Positions 46,201 through 60,500 of a stretch of 62,214 nucleotides of DNA are shown one piece after another. The notes under the pieces were generated by a model. It had not been told where the DNA came from. It made no database searches and saw nothing but the letters and a program-made list of their open reading frames with translations. The first letter of the stretch is position 1. Each line of letters begins with the position of its first letter. The DNA comes from Trichinella spiralis (Eukaryota > Nematoda > Enoplea > Trichinellida > Trichinellidae): positions 1,833,499 to 1,895,712 of the forward strand of contig CM012954.1 in NCBI GenBank assembly GCA_000181795.3, read 5' to 3'. The position numbers were made by a program, and so were the translations under genes.

Positions 46201-49200
46201 TCTTTGTATATGGCGTGAAAAGAGATTCCTGTTTGGTACAGTGCAGATCTTGAAATTTGGTGGATTTGTTTAACACTGTCAATTCAATTCGCGATGGTCG
46301 TTTTTGACCAAGAGCCACTCATTATTGTTGCTGTACAGCCTTTAACGTAATAAATGGACTTTTATGCGACACTTCCTGGAACAAGCGGCACCGGCTGAGG
46401 CGGCTTTTTGTCAACGTAGAAGGAGCTTTTCATTCGCATTTGCTTAGCGCCTCTTCCAACTGACAAAAGTGGTCACGTTGGTACTCAGCTTTCCGTTTGA
46501 AAACTGCTTTAACGAGCACGTTGAGCCGATCGACTGACTAGCTTAATTCGCTTAGCAATGATCATGTTTGTACTAACAAGCATCGGTAAAGGCACGCTTT
46601 GACAATGGTCCAATTCCAATTGACCGCTGAACGGCTGCAAACTCTGTTCATAAAAGACGCACAAATGGGCTCAATTAAGCTGCCTTTTTGTGGACGCTTT
46701 TCAAGAAGCGTCCTGCTTCACAGGGACCACTTGAGCGGTTGAATTCAAATTGTGCCAAACATGCAGGTCTTATTGGTTGTGATTACCATTCTATAGCTGC
46801 AAGGAAAAGCAGACGCAACGGCAAGGATCGATTTGTCGAACTGCACTTTTTGGTGCTGCTCAAGCAGAATCAGATTTAGAATTTTGAAAAGTTCAATCGC
46901 ACAAACGTAGCTCAAAGCAAAAGCTTATCTTCAATCATTTTAAAAGAAAATAATTATCATACGTCAATTTTATCTTTGCATTATCAATAACGATTTAATC
47001 AAAAAAAGTTGCAATTTGAAATCACATACACAGATTCTGTTTTATCAATTAAACATATAAAAAGAAAGCAAAAATTCAGCAAAGATGAGTCGCTTTGCAG
47101 TTCATTTATTCTATTTGTTGAGATTTATTTATTTAATTAAAATAAAGGATGATTATTTTACTTCCCGAGTTTCATTAATGTTATATTATGCATGTTTCAT
47201 TAATGCAATCGTTTAAATTGCATATTTCAAATTTAATTCAGGTTAAATAAGTCATGCAAAGTTATTGTTTTGAATTTATAAACTGAGGACAAGTATGGAA
47301 CAAGTAAACAAAAAGTTTAATGAATAAAAGTTTGTATTTAAACGTTTGAAAAAGTTGTTTATTGTCATTTAAAACTGAGAATAGATATTGAATTATTTTA
47401 AACTTTCCACTTGTCATTGAGTCAAGGTTGAGTACCGATGGACCAACAATCCATTCTAGCCAAATAACAAACAGCTAGTCTAAACAAATGTCTGGGCAAA
47501 CAGTTTTTCATTCTCCAATTCTGAGACGTCGGAAGTGGGCCGCAATCGGCACTTACCTTCCAAGGACACATCCGTTAAACCAGTTGCTTATAAGCTGGTC
47601 AATTTTGGGCCGGATGCGACTCACTTTTAGCTTAAAACCGGTCTATAAAATTTCCGACGCATTTTAAGAGCTTAACAGTGACGCGTGTCAACATCTTTTA
47701 AAAGCTTATCGTCTTTGCAAGGCGATCGCCGCATTTCACTGTTTGTCAAATTTATTCATTTGTTCACATTTATACGCAATTATTTACTTCGTTTCTTAGG
47801 CCCATAGCTGACCTGCAACATGTACCCGATCCATTGTGTGTGTGTGTGAAAAATGCTTGAACAATGAATAAAAGAATTTCGTTTAAAGTAAATTACAAAT
47901 GCGTCAAGCAGATGAGCTTATCTCGTTGTGAGGCGTTAGCTAGATTTTCATATTAGCATCTGGAAACAACAGCCGACCCAACTTAACCCGGGAGTAGTTT
48001 AACTTTTATTTACATTGTGAGTTTCAACAAAGCTCAAAAAACTGCTGCAATTATACATCTCGGTCAGCATTAATCTCTAATTAGCTGACATCTTATTTTT
48101 TTCACCAATGCACCAGTGCTAACGAGGTTGCGCCTCCAAATGCTGAAGAGTTAACCTTATGGTTAAGCTTTGTGCGCAAAATCTTGACCTAAAAGCTGAA
48201 AATAAAGCGCATTATCAGTTAACCCAAGCTTTTGAATAAACATACGGCATTTTAATTTTCTCTTTTGTAATTTATGCTGCTATTATGATCTGTACCAGTT
48301 GCATGGCAGAATCAATAACAAAATATTGCTCATTTTGCCTCGAATATTGCTATTTGAAAATTTTCATTCTTCAGACTTTCCATAATAATTTTTTTATCAG
48401 TTCAACCGTGAAAGTTGTTTTCATTTTTTTACAGCAGTTTACTTTCAATATTTACAAGATGCTTAAGTGTTAGTGCACAGAAGTATAAATATTAAAAAAC
48501 AACCTGAGAAGATTAATATTCTTTTTAGCATTTAGCTATGAATAAAAATTAGAACTTCATGCTGCAATGATACTTTCAAAATTCTTATATTTCTTCAATG
48601 TAAAAATCCTTTTTATGGTAAAAATGATTTCAGATCAAATATGCATGATTAATTTTCCAAATGATGTGCTCACGTGATATAATTATTTATAATATGAAAA
48701 TATTGCGCAGTGACTGATAACACATTTGCAATTGATAACTGACGGCAACGTTCAAAACCGCTATCAGCGCATTAGAAATGCTAACGCTATTAAAAACAGC
48801 TTGATTTTATTCTGTTGCACTGAATTAGAACCTTTTGACAGTTTTTTACTGTACTTCAATTAGAATGAAATTGTAGTTGAATTTTGAAGATAAAATTAAG
48901 AAGAAAAGACAAAAAATAAGTAAAATAAACATTTTGAATTCGTAGTCGAAATAATTTTGATTATTATTAACATTATTATTAGCTTTCTAGTCATAAATTG
49001 CATATTGAAAATTGTTTGCGTTAAATGTGTGAGTTTTCCTTCATGAAAATATTATATTGGAAATTTTAAACTGAGAATTAAAGCTTTGCTTTTTAAAACT
49101 GAACACCATGTGTGAGATTAAGCGAACTGAGTTACAAGTGGAACATAAGCGAGTTCTTGTAAAAATAAAAACAGAAGCGCACTTGACCAACGGTCAAAAT

Positions 49201-52200
49201 GCATGAAACGTTGCGCGATGGGAATAAAGATGTCAGAGAAGAAAATCCATTTCAAGCAAAGCTAATAAATTTATAGCAGTCAACAAATGTGCATGTGGCA
49301 ACAAAAAGCGTGTACAAACTGAACTAAATGAACACACTACGTTTGTGGATTATTGGTTAGCTATCGTTTGGCTAGCGTCCACTTGAACAAGCTTGGATCA
49401 AATTTTCCCCCCACAGCAGGTGCCGTGTGCAAGCACTGCAAGCTCAGTTCGACCGTGAGAACGCGCCAACTTTTGTTAGCAGAGTTATGCGCGTTGTATA
49501 TTTTAGCGCCACTTTAGCGGCATTTGGACAAATTGTCGCTGGTAAAACGCAAACACGACCGTCAGGTTCGACCAAACAAGAAGCAAAACATCCCCTTTTC
49601 AAAACGGCTTCCAGATCCGGGTCAAATTCCGTCGATTTTGGCCACGTTTGCAAACATATTAGTTTACTGTAATTAGCGGTGGTTGTGAATTTTTGAAAAT
49701 CCGATTATTTGCCACAGCCCCATCTGCGCATATTGGCCGCGCATCGATGTGTTTATTGTCACTGTTTTAAATGGAAATATGGCTAATCTGGTTAAGCGGG
49801 CCTATAACAAAATGACCGGTTTCATTGACCGACTAATCGTGTAAACGGCATGTAAGCAGCGGGAGTCAATTAACACCTGTGATTTAGAAACGGTATACTG
49901 CAGTTAGTAACTCGCATGCTGCGTTGGGGCCATTGATGGTGATGTGATTGAAATAAAAAGCGGTCAGCGACAATGTCCAGGGTGCCCAGTTGCCGGAACT
50001 AGATGAAGAACCTGGCCAGTAGGACTTCGTAAGAAGTGGCTCTTGAAAACGTGTCTCATTCAGCTGTCCAGCCGACCAGTGGACAATCCCCGTCTGTAAA
50101 AGACAGACTAGACAATGTGTCGCCAAGCTACTTTACTAGACTGACAATGCTGACATACTGGACGACTGTCGGCAAGGATACAGGCATACTTAAGCGGGGC
50201 CAATTTTTTCCTCCTTGATCTACCATATGCTCTCTAACGAAAACCAGGGTCGGTGAAAATGAATAGCCATCGAAAATGGCCAATACATCCGCACGTGGTC
50301 TATTGTCAAGAGACGACCTTGTCGATCAGTTCACTTCTGTATCACCATTTCCATTTCTAGCAGTGCTTTGAGTAGATGTTTACAATAAAATGACCGTTTC
50401 AACTGGTCCAACGCAGCTGCACTAATTTAATACTCAATTAGTGAAAATTCTCCATTTTTAGAAATGGCTAGGTCAAACGGCTATTAAATGATGTTCTCTG
50501 TATTCGCGGTTGATTATCTACTGACACCGTCTCGGTCGCGCTTGGAATTTCCTCATTCATTGTTGATATGCTCTGCTGAACAACTTATCAGTCAGGATGC
50601 ACTTCCTGCTCCTCCTACATTTTTCACCTTGCCAATGTAATACAACACCTCTTTGAGAATGCTGCTAATAATTTTTGACAGCATGACATTTTGTCAAGTT
50701 CACTGAAATTGATCCTACTGGTATTTATTGATGAATAAGAATAATTATCAGCATTCAGTTTAACAATATGTTCTCACCTGTAGGCAAATTATAGCTAGAT
50801 GTTCTTTTATTGTCATTTCTTTAGAATTAAATAAAAAATGTATAAAATTATCAATAGAAATTATCAAGATAATGATATGCATTCAGGAAAGCTGAATAAC
50901 TGAAATAAATAAATTAAAAGAATCCAACTATTGCAATAGCATTCAGATAATGTTGATAAATTGATACCAAGTAACTATTCCTAAAATGTCTGCAATTTCT
51001 ATTTAAAATTTTTAACTTTAAAACAGCTAAATGAACGTCTTAATTAAGAAAGGACTTTAATATGAAGAATTTTTTTATAATAAAATTCTCACATGAACAC
51101 TCTCAATGAACAACCGATTCGGCTGAATGCATATAAAAAGCAATATAAATTAACATTCTATTTTTTTGGATTAATTAATTTTAAATTTAGCAATAGCTCT
51201 CATAAAATGAAGTACATGGATTTAATAGAAATATTTCAATCAAAAAAATTCATTTTAATTATTACCCACGGGAATGCATAATTATAACGCATATACGGGC
51301 AAACATGCATGGCGATAAACATCATGTATTATGAATAAATCGTTATAAAATCAAAAAATAACATTTCTATTTTCTCGCACCATTTGATTCTTGCACTTCT
51401 TGTGTTCAGTTAGATCATTTGCTATCTACTGCTACTTGTAATCATCTATATTAAAAACTTGTATGTAAAATTAATTTTTGCAAAAATAGATGAAAATAAT
51501 AAAAAAATAAGCAAATTTTCAACAAAGTTTGAGATGAAGATTGGTTTTGATTAAATTTACATTTATTTAACTCACATTTAACATGCAACTGCAAGTTTTT
51601 ATCTGTTAAACTATATAATTGATTAAAAAATTAAATAATATGCGATATTTATTTAAGAAATAAGGAATTAAAGCTTTAATTGCATCAGAATTAAATTTTA
51701 AATATTTTTTATATATGCTACATTTGCTGTAAAATGAAATTAAATTAATCGTGATTGTCTTTTTACTGTAACTCCGTTGTGCCAGTTGTAGTGGTTGTGA
51801 AAGTTTCATGTTATTCAGAAAGTACGTATTTTGTACTTCTGCTGTAAAGTAATGTACGTGATTATATATTTTTATTATAATTTAGATTATTAATTTTTGC
51901 ATCGAATAGTATTACTCATTGTTAGCATTATTTATATTGACTAGTGTTGCGAATTTATTATTGCTATCTCGTGTACTTGTTACACTCGTAATTTAAAATA
52001 ATAAATTTATGAGATCAAAAAGTGTATCAGTGGAATTCTGATATTTGAACATGTTACTTTCAAACGATTGGCAATTATTTATGTTAATTGTTGATTTCAT
52101 TTCAAGCATCGATGATCATATACAGATCAAAGCGTTTCACTTTATACACGTTTGTTTATACCAGTTCCATAGATTGCTTATTTATTTTAGCAGAATTAGA

Positions 52201-52224
52201 CGCATGATAGGCTGATTGGTTGAG
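43263..52224. other. Nine-kilobase gene-poor region with GC-richer islands
   Basis: No convincing gene. Very AT-rich DNA alternates with GC-richer islands at about 43430-43870, 44920-45560, 46260-46900, 47400-48240 and 49100-50660. The first is probably the homeobox 3' UTR (AATAAA at 44042-44047). The islands have no long frame, domain, terminal repeats or target-site duplications that I can see. Several carry the NK2-type core CCACTTG (45433, 46727, 47407, 49379 and the reverse at 49135). A (TA)n run lies at 44442-44469. Likely regulatory DNA of the homeobox gene, or old unrecognisable repeats. Confidence 0.45.
44442..44469. repeat. (TA)n microsatellite
   Basis: About 14 TA units downstream of the homeobox gene. 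Confidence 0.9.
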
Positions 52225-55200
52225 ATGGTGATGGCCAACGACATTAGTCCGGTGATTTCGCTGGCGCATTGTGTCCGTTCTGAACAGAACGATGGATGCA
52301 AAACTCTAGAGCAAAGTATATGCACTGATTTGGAGAAGCAGTATCGTTCAGCTGCACGTTTCTTTCGAGGTTTTGATTTTGTTAGAATGTAATTTTGAAT
52401 TTAAAATTTTTACTTTTAGACAAGGAAGAAAAAGCTTTTCACGTTCCGTATCAGAAAAGAATATACATGGCCGCTTTGTCGAAACAAATTGCTCATGGCA
52501 GTTTTGAACAGAATAAGAAAGATAGCGATGTGGGGTTTTTCGATCTGTTTGGTCATGATCGAAAGTAAGTGTTAATGCAATATTTGTTGCATATCTGAGT
52601 AGTTTGTTTATTTATTTATAAAAGTAGTATTATTTTATTTTAAAATTGACTTGTTTTTATTTTATTTGTTGTTCATTTATTTTGCTTTTCTTCAGACAAT
52701 GTTATTTGCTGTGTTATTATATGATACGCAAAATCTAATTAATTGTTAACAGAGTAGTTAGGCTTTTACTTCTGAACTGATTTTAAATTAATGCAATGTA
52801 AATAAAGTCATAAGTACTTGGCGCTGTATTATTTTTAGTAATAGGAGTGAAATTTTTCTAGAATTATAGCTAGCACATTTATAAATTTGTTTGTTTCTTC
52901 GATACTGTCTTTTAAAGCTTGAGGATAGATATAGTTCTACTGTAATATATTTGGCAACTAGGTTTTTTCCCGATAATTTTATAAATATGATGATTATTTT
53001 TATTTTACTTGTGGGAATGAATTAAATCAAGTAGAAACGTAGATGTTCATTTTGCAATCAAATAATGATTAATTATCTTCCTGTAAATTTGTAACGTAGA
53101 ACAAAGTAGTACAGGATGTAGGATTCGGAAATTGAATTATTGATGCAGTATTCCGATTCGATAAATTTGTTTTACGAATTTACTACAACTTTCAATTATA
53201 AATGATACCCTGCTGATCAGTGAAGTCTGAATTATAGGTTATTATTAATTTTGCAAAGCACTCGTTGTGCATTGTGCATATGAGAATGGTATTTTTTTTT
53301 CACTTAAGCAACTTTTTCTCAAAGTTTATTTTATTGATTTGCTAAATTTTATTTTGTAAGGTGTATTTTTAATTTTTAATTAACTTGTTTAGCGAAGCAT
53401 GGAAATCGTTGGAGAATAAGAGTCGAGAAGATTCGATGAAAGAGTATATAAATTTGCTGTTAGATATGTGTCCACAGTTCGCGTTCTACTATGCAGCGGA
53501 AATTCAACGGCAATCAGATAGCAGGTATTACAGTGCACGAAGTATACAAGCTTTAAGCATTAGTGAAACTTATCAGTTAAGACGGTTAAAAATCAATATC
53601 ATTTTTGTGCTATTTTTAGACGTTTGACATTGTAAGAATGGAATTAATTTTTACATTGAAAGTTGTGGCTTATTATTCATTTCAACTTTGTTATTATTTT
53701 CATTGTTGGTTTGATTTAATATTTAGCTGCTGATTAAACAAGAAAGAATAATGAAAAATCTACCCTTGGGCAGTGTGTGTGTATGTGTGTGTTCTTTTAG
53801 TTTTGTTTGCTTGCCAGTTTTTATATAATATCGACGACGCATTGTTGTCTTGACTGGTGTAGAAAATCAATTTGACGTTGATGATTATTGACGTTCTGTT
53901 CTTGACAGAGACGTCTTATTTGTATGCTTGTTGCAGAAATCAGTCGCAGGATCAAAGTTCGCCAAGTACAAATCCCAACAGTTTGCCTGATTCACAGATT
54001 CGTGACGCTCTCAATCGACAGACTTTTGAACAATTCAACCAGTATGCAATGGTGAAATACGCCAACGATCCACAGAAGGTATCTCTTGTGCATGCATAAT
54101 TTTTGAGAGACAGTGATAATTTCATTCAAATTCATTTAGTTAAGATTATTTTCAGGAAGTTGAATTGTTTATTGTTCAATGATTTTTGCAGCTGATTGTT
54201 ATCAGCAATTTCATGATCACTTGTATAATTATTTTTTAATAAGTTTATCGTTTTGTTTCTTTTCACCACCGCATCAATTCAGTTGCACGAGTGTAATAAT
54301 GAAAGAACAGTGTGAATGTTTCTGTACAGGGTTTTAGTCCTTTTTTCTATAAAACACAAAAGTTGTACATTTGCCGATTTGTGGTGTGGGATTAAATGAT
54401 AACTTTATTTTTGAACGATTTTTTGTCGTTTGTTAGAGGGACGAGTTAATAAAGCAGTTGCAAGAAAAACATTTTCACGAATACATGACTCGAGTGCATT
54501 CGCAAGTTGCTAGTTCGGACGAGAAGGGTTGTTTCATAATGGAAGATGAATCACCACCAGCCGCCTGCTCCGGTGAAAATGAGGCGAACGTTACCGATGC
54601 CAATACGGTGCCATTCTATTCTCATCCGACAACACGTTGGTTTTTGTCGATGATATACATACATACGGTGAAAGATGTTTTTGGACAGAAGTTGAAAATC
54701 GATTTTTTCCATTTAGGGCAGGTGAACATGCTGCCCGCATCGATCTGGACTCGCCGAGATATTAAAGATTTCAAAGAGTCTATACGTCGAAGCGGTGACA
54801 ACGGTACCATTCGAGTGGGTTACGGTGAAACTGTCACTGTATGATTATGACCGTGATCGATGGTAAATTCTTTTATGTAAATTTTTTAACAAAATCTTTT
54901 TCCATACTAGGTCCGTGTACCAACACACGACGATGGTAATTCGTTGTTTTGGGAATTTGCAACCGACAATTATGATATTGGATTCGGTCTTTTCTTCGAG
55001 TGGACAGTGTCTGATACAAATGTAGTCTCAGTCCACGTCTGCGAATCGGAAGACGACGACGACGATGACGAAGCGGACAGCAGTTTGTGTCCATATTATT
55101 TATACCTTGTTTTTTTCAAACTTTATTAATTCTGATTTTGCTTGTTTGTACAGTTGCAACGAACAGCGATGATGTCGAACGAGGAGCAAGGACCTTACCT

Positions 55201-55377
55201 GGTAGCAAGCCCGCAGTAGACCAGATTATTCCAGTGTACCGTAGGGATTGTCACGAAGAAGTTTATGCAGGAAGTCATCCTTATCCAGGACGTGGCGTAT
55301 ATTTACTCAAGTTTGACAACTGTTATTCACTTTGGCGTTCCAAGACGCTTTATTATCGAGTATATTACAGTAAATAG
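52225..55377 (+). CDS. ACBD3: Acyl-CoA-binding domain protein 3 (Golgi protein GCP60)
   Basis: Golgi scaffold that binds giantin and PI4KB and supports Golgi structure and lipid supply. Seven exons: 52225-52369, 52420-52564, 53393-53524, 53937-54078, 54437-54839, 54911-about 55081 and 55155-55377. The acyl-CoA-binding domain lies near the N-terminus ([20 protein letters not shown], then [20 protein letters not shown] and [15 protein letters not shown]). A Gln-rich segment follows ([33 protein letters not shown]), matching the human PI4KB-binding Q region, but the long charged coiled coil of vertebrates is almost absent. The GOLD domain closes the protein: [55 protein letters not shown] and [18 protein letters not shown] possible 78-nt in-frame intron lies at about 54639-54716. 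The donor near 55082 is weak. Confidence 0.95.
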
Positions 55378-56181
55378 GTAAATGTATGAACAGTACCTGT
55401 GGAATGCGATGATTTTTTCATCTTCAATATCGGCAGAATTGTTTGTTGTACACCCATGGCATATAAATTTTAAACGAAGCAATGCAGAATTACTGACTGG
55501 CTCTGTTAACTTTTATCCAAATGTCTAGTATTTGAAGAAGAAATCGAAAAATGATGACAACAAATGAAAAAGAAAATTGAATTTCATTCTGTTTGAAATT
55601 TGTCATCATTAAAAATTCAACATTCTGTTCAGAAGTTTTCACATGCAATTTTCAAATATACCCAGAAAACATTTTTGTAACACAGAAGAAGTTCACGAAA
55701 TTTAGATTGCCAATATTGCACAGCATGATTATGCAAATTCTGCAACGGTATGTTTATTTTAAAATATACAACAATAGTTATGAAAACGTAATTTCACTTT
55801 TAGGCCATGCAAATAAAACTACTAGTATGAATCATTAATCGTGACTGTAAAGCATACAAATAATTTTCGTATTGATGTAGTTTCCAAAGTCACCAATGGA
55901 AACAGAGTCTTGAATCCGGTGAGCAACAACGCCATTTGGCGAACGCTATGTATGTGATGAATGGAAAGTCCACCTGTGGGTAACTTACATGTGAAAATCA
56001 AAATTTCAGTCATGCAAGCCGAAGAAGGTGATTAAAGGCTGTTCCCACAAGTTGGAGAAGCCACCAACGAAAGTAGGACCACAATAGAGCAGGCTCCTCG
56101 CGGCTTACTCGTTAAAAATACATTTTTTGATTGACACTATATAAAATTTCTACAGCATTTGAAACAAGGAGACGAATTATT
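55378..56181. other. Gap between ACBD3 and convergent orphan gene
   Basis: About 800 bp of AT-rich 3' flanking sequence shared by two convergent genes. No coding exon or named element recognised. Confidence 0.45.
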
Positions 56182-57577
56182 TTACATGTCTGAAAAAATG
56201 ATCGCAAATGCTGTAGCCTGTAACAAAGCAATAGAATTAAGCTGCTGAACAGCTTTGTCACATGACTGATGGTAGAACTGACTGTAGCTTTGTGGGAAGT
56301 CAATTTCTGCTTCTTGCAAACCAAGAAAGTGTAATGGAATTGTCCTTTTATTTAACAGTTCTGAAACGAATGGAAACAATATCTGCCTCGATGTCCTGGA
56401 TGCTTTTAGTTGAAATAATTTATTAATCAGCCGCTTGTCAAACTCAAAGACATTAACATCATCTTCGCCGATAAATTGATCTGAAAGAAAAAGATTAATT
56501 TATCGTAATATCCGACTTTTGCAACAATTTCTTGAATGAAAATAATATTTTCAAAAAAAAAAGTATGTATATAAATATATGTATATGTATACATAATAAA
56601 ACAACTTCATTCACAGCTGCAGATGTTGTTCGCCAATTTTTCTACTTGCCAAAATGGAAACAACACAAGAAACTGCTCCGCAAATGCGACAGAAAATTAT
56701 CGTTGAACTGACAGATTATACCCAACTGATTAATAACCAAGTAAACATTAATTTTCATCCTTATTGCGCAGATAAATTTATCAACTCATGCAATAAAATG
56801 TCATTTTTATAAAGGCTTTATACAAAAAAACATTCAAAAGAATTGAGAAATCTTACTGGTTTGAATGACTGGTGAAATGTCGTTCAATTTCTTTCCACAC
56901 TGTCGAATACTTAGCACAGTATGCAGACTGTGGTTAAACAGCAAATTTGAATAGTCGTCTTTTCGCAAAGGATTCGTTGGTAAGCATTCTCTTACATAAC
57001 AAGTAGCGGATGGAATTTTCAGCGCCACCAGTATTGCCAATTTCGAAACAAACGATGGACTAAAACGAATTTTGGATTTCGTAGGTATAAATGCAGGCAA
57101 ACTGCATAAATCTATGCAAGCCCACTCTAAAATTTGCACAGAACGACTCATCAACACCCAACACAGTATTTTATTATTAAAACAATATGATAGCACCGTT
57201 TTCCACTGCTTCCTTACGGTCTCAGAAGGATTTGGATGGCAAAGCGCTTGTAAAGAACGTTTTCTGCTGTTAAATCGTGTTCCACGAGCAACTTCTGTAG
57301 AGATATTATCATTTATTATTTTGAATAAACTATCAGCTGTTTTGGCATGAACATCTTTAAAAGAAAATAGTCTTGAAATTTTCTCATACTTTGTCATGCA
57401 ATTATGAAGCTTAACAGTTAATGGAACTGAAATTACTCCGTGCGTTTTGATTTCCAAAGAAGTTCTGCATTTATTAACAGCAGAAAGCAAAATCTCATCT
57501 TTCTGTTTATGAAATATATTATTGTATAAATTTCCATAACTAAACCATTTCTTTTCCATGAAATGTCCTTTTCGCAT
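56182..57577 (-). CDS. Orphan protein gene, unrecognised
   Basis: Two exons on the minus strand: 57577-about 56858 (donor A|GTAAGA) and about 56480-56182 (acceptor CTTTCAG). They join in phase 1, reading ...ISPVIQTNQFIGEDDVNVFEF..., for about 340 residues ending AIIFSDM. The first exon begins MRKGHFMEKKW but may extend upstream: a possible acceptor (ATATACAG) lies near 57605, so the 5' end may be incomplete. The protein is mixed helical, fairly Cys-rich and basic in the middle (RGTRFNSRKRSLQALCHPNP) and shows no signal peptide, membrane helix or motif I recognise. It is convergent with ACBD3. The long frame and phase-matched splice in AT-rich DNA argue for a real gene; the function is unknown. 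Confidence 0.65.
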
Positions 57578-60500
57578 CTCAGTAAAACTTTTGAAATTTC
57601 TGTATATGTATTAATACTAATTACAGTCTTCAATCAAGTACAATTTAGCTACAGTACTTCAGTCAATCATTTTCAACGGTATATTGAAAACGTTTAATTG
57701 AAAGCATGAATGATCCATAAATCGATGCATTTGATGTTTTCAAAATATTAATCATGTACACTTTGAAACTGTTATTATTTTTTTATGGCATGTTTTACAG
57801 CTATTAGACAAAGACTGAGAGAATTCGTAGGCCTAAAGCGCAATCTGATTGCTCAGTTCTGATTTCTGGTTCCGCCTTGAAATTTGCACAGAACTGTTTT
57901 AGTCATTCACTTCTCCGGATTTTGTCTAGGCGTGTGTCAGTTGCGCATGGCTTTCTTCGGCTGCTGATGCTGATCATCACTGCTTGTCATCTTCCATGCA
58001 CACTTATCAACATTTTCAATAGAATATTATGCAATTATAATTATTATATAATATTAATTTAATAATTGCATAATGTAATGTAATAAAACTGTAAGTATGT
58101 TTTGCTTTGTTTTTCAAAATTATGCATTATTGAATGATGATGTTCATGTATACCTACTTGTAGTGCAGTGTTTTAATTGCAGCTTAATAGATGAAGAGTA
58201 AATTATGTTATTTTGGAAACATTGAATTGTGACGTCGTTTGTTGTAAATATCACGTGAAAAATAAAAACTAATGTTAAATTTGATTGATTGATTTGATGA
58301 AATTTGAAAGTCATACATTTAGATTCATACATTATTAAACAGCAAGCAGTGTGCATGTGAACGTAACTGACATTAGGTCAACATTGTGAACAGTTGTGCA
58401 TGATTATTAGTATGTATTCATTTTATGACTGGTGTATTCATTTCTCAAAACTAAAAATAATAAAATAACTTTTTATAGCAGTGATATAACAGGAATAATG
58501 TTACATTTTTTTCATCATGAGCTCTTACAAATTCTGCATTTCAATTCGTTTATTTTATTAAACATTTTTCTTCGCTGTTTTTTTCATTTACGTTTGGTAA
58601 TAATATAATCTGTGCTATTTCTGTTTGGTTTTTATTCCAAAACAAAATATCTACGAAAACAACAATATCAAAGCTGTCGAAATCTGTCGTGTCTGGTGTT
58701 CACCATCATCAGCGACCTTCTTTCTATTGATGGTTGATTTGTGCTTGTTTATATGCAAAATAATATACTTTATTCTTCAGTCAAGTTCAAGTGAGATTGA
58801 TGGTTGATTTTTTACTTTTTGAGTTACATTGTAATTACTGTAAAATTACTGGGAATTAGATATTGATTCTCAGGTGTAAGAAGTTGTTCAGCGTTTCGTT
58901 GATGTTCAGTACTTGATGATATAATTTATTGTATATGAAAATGTGGTTTAATATTTAATGATAGTTGTTTTCTACATCTGAGAGCATTTCACACCCCATA
59001 CGTTGTTGTAAATGATATCGGCATATATTATTTATTTGTGGAAAAAGAGGTGATTGGACTTCAGTCATGATCATACCATGTTATGCAGTTGGTCAAGAAA
59101 TTTTTTTTCGTTTCCAGCAGTTGTTTGCACGGCTAAAATGTGCATATTGGAGGATTTAAATAATAAAATAGCAAGTTGTATTCCGAGCAATGTCGTAAAT
59201 TGCATTTGACTTTCTGGTGGCCAGTGTTCTGAATCAGTTGACGTTAGGTGACACGAATTGCTAAATTTTTAGTGCTAATATAGCAATTTATTATGTAAAT
59301 ATTCAAACGAGTTTAGTTTAAAATGTTTTATATTGATGAAGTGAAATAAATGAATTTGTATATTCATGATACGTTTTGTAATGTTATATAAAATATAAAT
59401 GGAATGTACATTTCTATAGGCGTACATTTAGTTTAGTTTAATTAAATTTATGCACTATTAAAAATTCAAAATTAGGTTATTCTACCTGAAGCAAAGTATA
59501 CTGATATTTGCGTAATTAATTTAGTACTCCTTTATTGATTTTTAGTTTCATGGTCAGTTATTCAATGTATCGTCATCAGAGCACGTAATGTACTTCAGTC
59601 TCTCCTACAGTTATAAACCAAGTTTGAAAGGTATAATACCTATCTTTTTTCTTAATGTTTTAGGGGCATTCTTTGCTTGCTGGTTGCATGAATCTATAAA
59701 TTTAATTACTGATGAATTGTTTTACGTCCAATTCTATGATATAATCGCATGATTTTGAAATTCAGTTGAATGTGTACTGTGGGTTGTAGGCAGATAATTG
59801 CTATAAATAAATAATATGCCTAGTGTTGAACACAGTGTGATATGCTGTCATGCAATTAATTGTTTGTTAACATTTTCTTAGTCATTCCTTTATTACTTGT
59901 TGAGCTTCATTTTGAGCAATTGTAGGCGAACATTGTCGAACAGTAGCTGACGATTTGCTTTTCCATTGGAAAGTTGGATGCGCATCCATGAAACAGATGT
60001 GTGTTTGTTTCTGTTGATTGTAATTTCATTTCTTGAAAATGATTCATCGCAATTCAGAACAGCACAAGAAAAAGGTGCCTATCAAGTTGTTTTAATATTT
60101 GACATTGCTGGTTAGTTTAAAATTGAGATTTTATAGTACAAAGTTGAGTTGGAATTGCAAATTATTTTTCAGAATAATTAATTTTGTGTGTTCAGTTTTA
60201 ATGCAGTTAGTTTTGGCTGAATAGCGACGCCACCTGAACAGTAACAAGTAATTTTAGTAAAATAAATAATAGTAGCGTCACATAACGTCTCCAGCTAATT
60301 ATTACATTAAGTAGACGCTGAACCTTGTTTTTCATCACTCGACAGTATTCTGTTTTTACATTTATTTTACAACTTTATAAGCATATTTACAGTGTTTTAT
60401 TGCATTTGATTTAAAACTGTAATAACTTTGGTCATTTAATTAAGTTATCCATTACATTTATGCTAATAAGCTATTACTGACGGAAAAATGGGTTGTTCTG

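Noticed and set aside
43263-52224. Transposon or viral remnants in the gene desert
   Set aside because: I looked for reverse transcriptase, transposase, integrase or capsid-like frames and for long terminal or inverted repeats and saw none that I could support.
56619-56710. Alternative plus-strand reading DVVRQFFYLPKWKQHKKLL ending in TGA
   Set aside because: It follows an acceptor-like site and looks coding, but I found no upstream exon in phase to feed it. The overlapping METTQET frame with a donor is the simpler model. Kept as a doubt.
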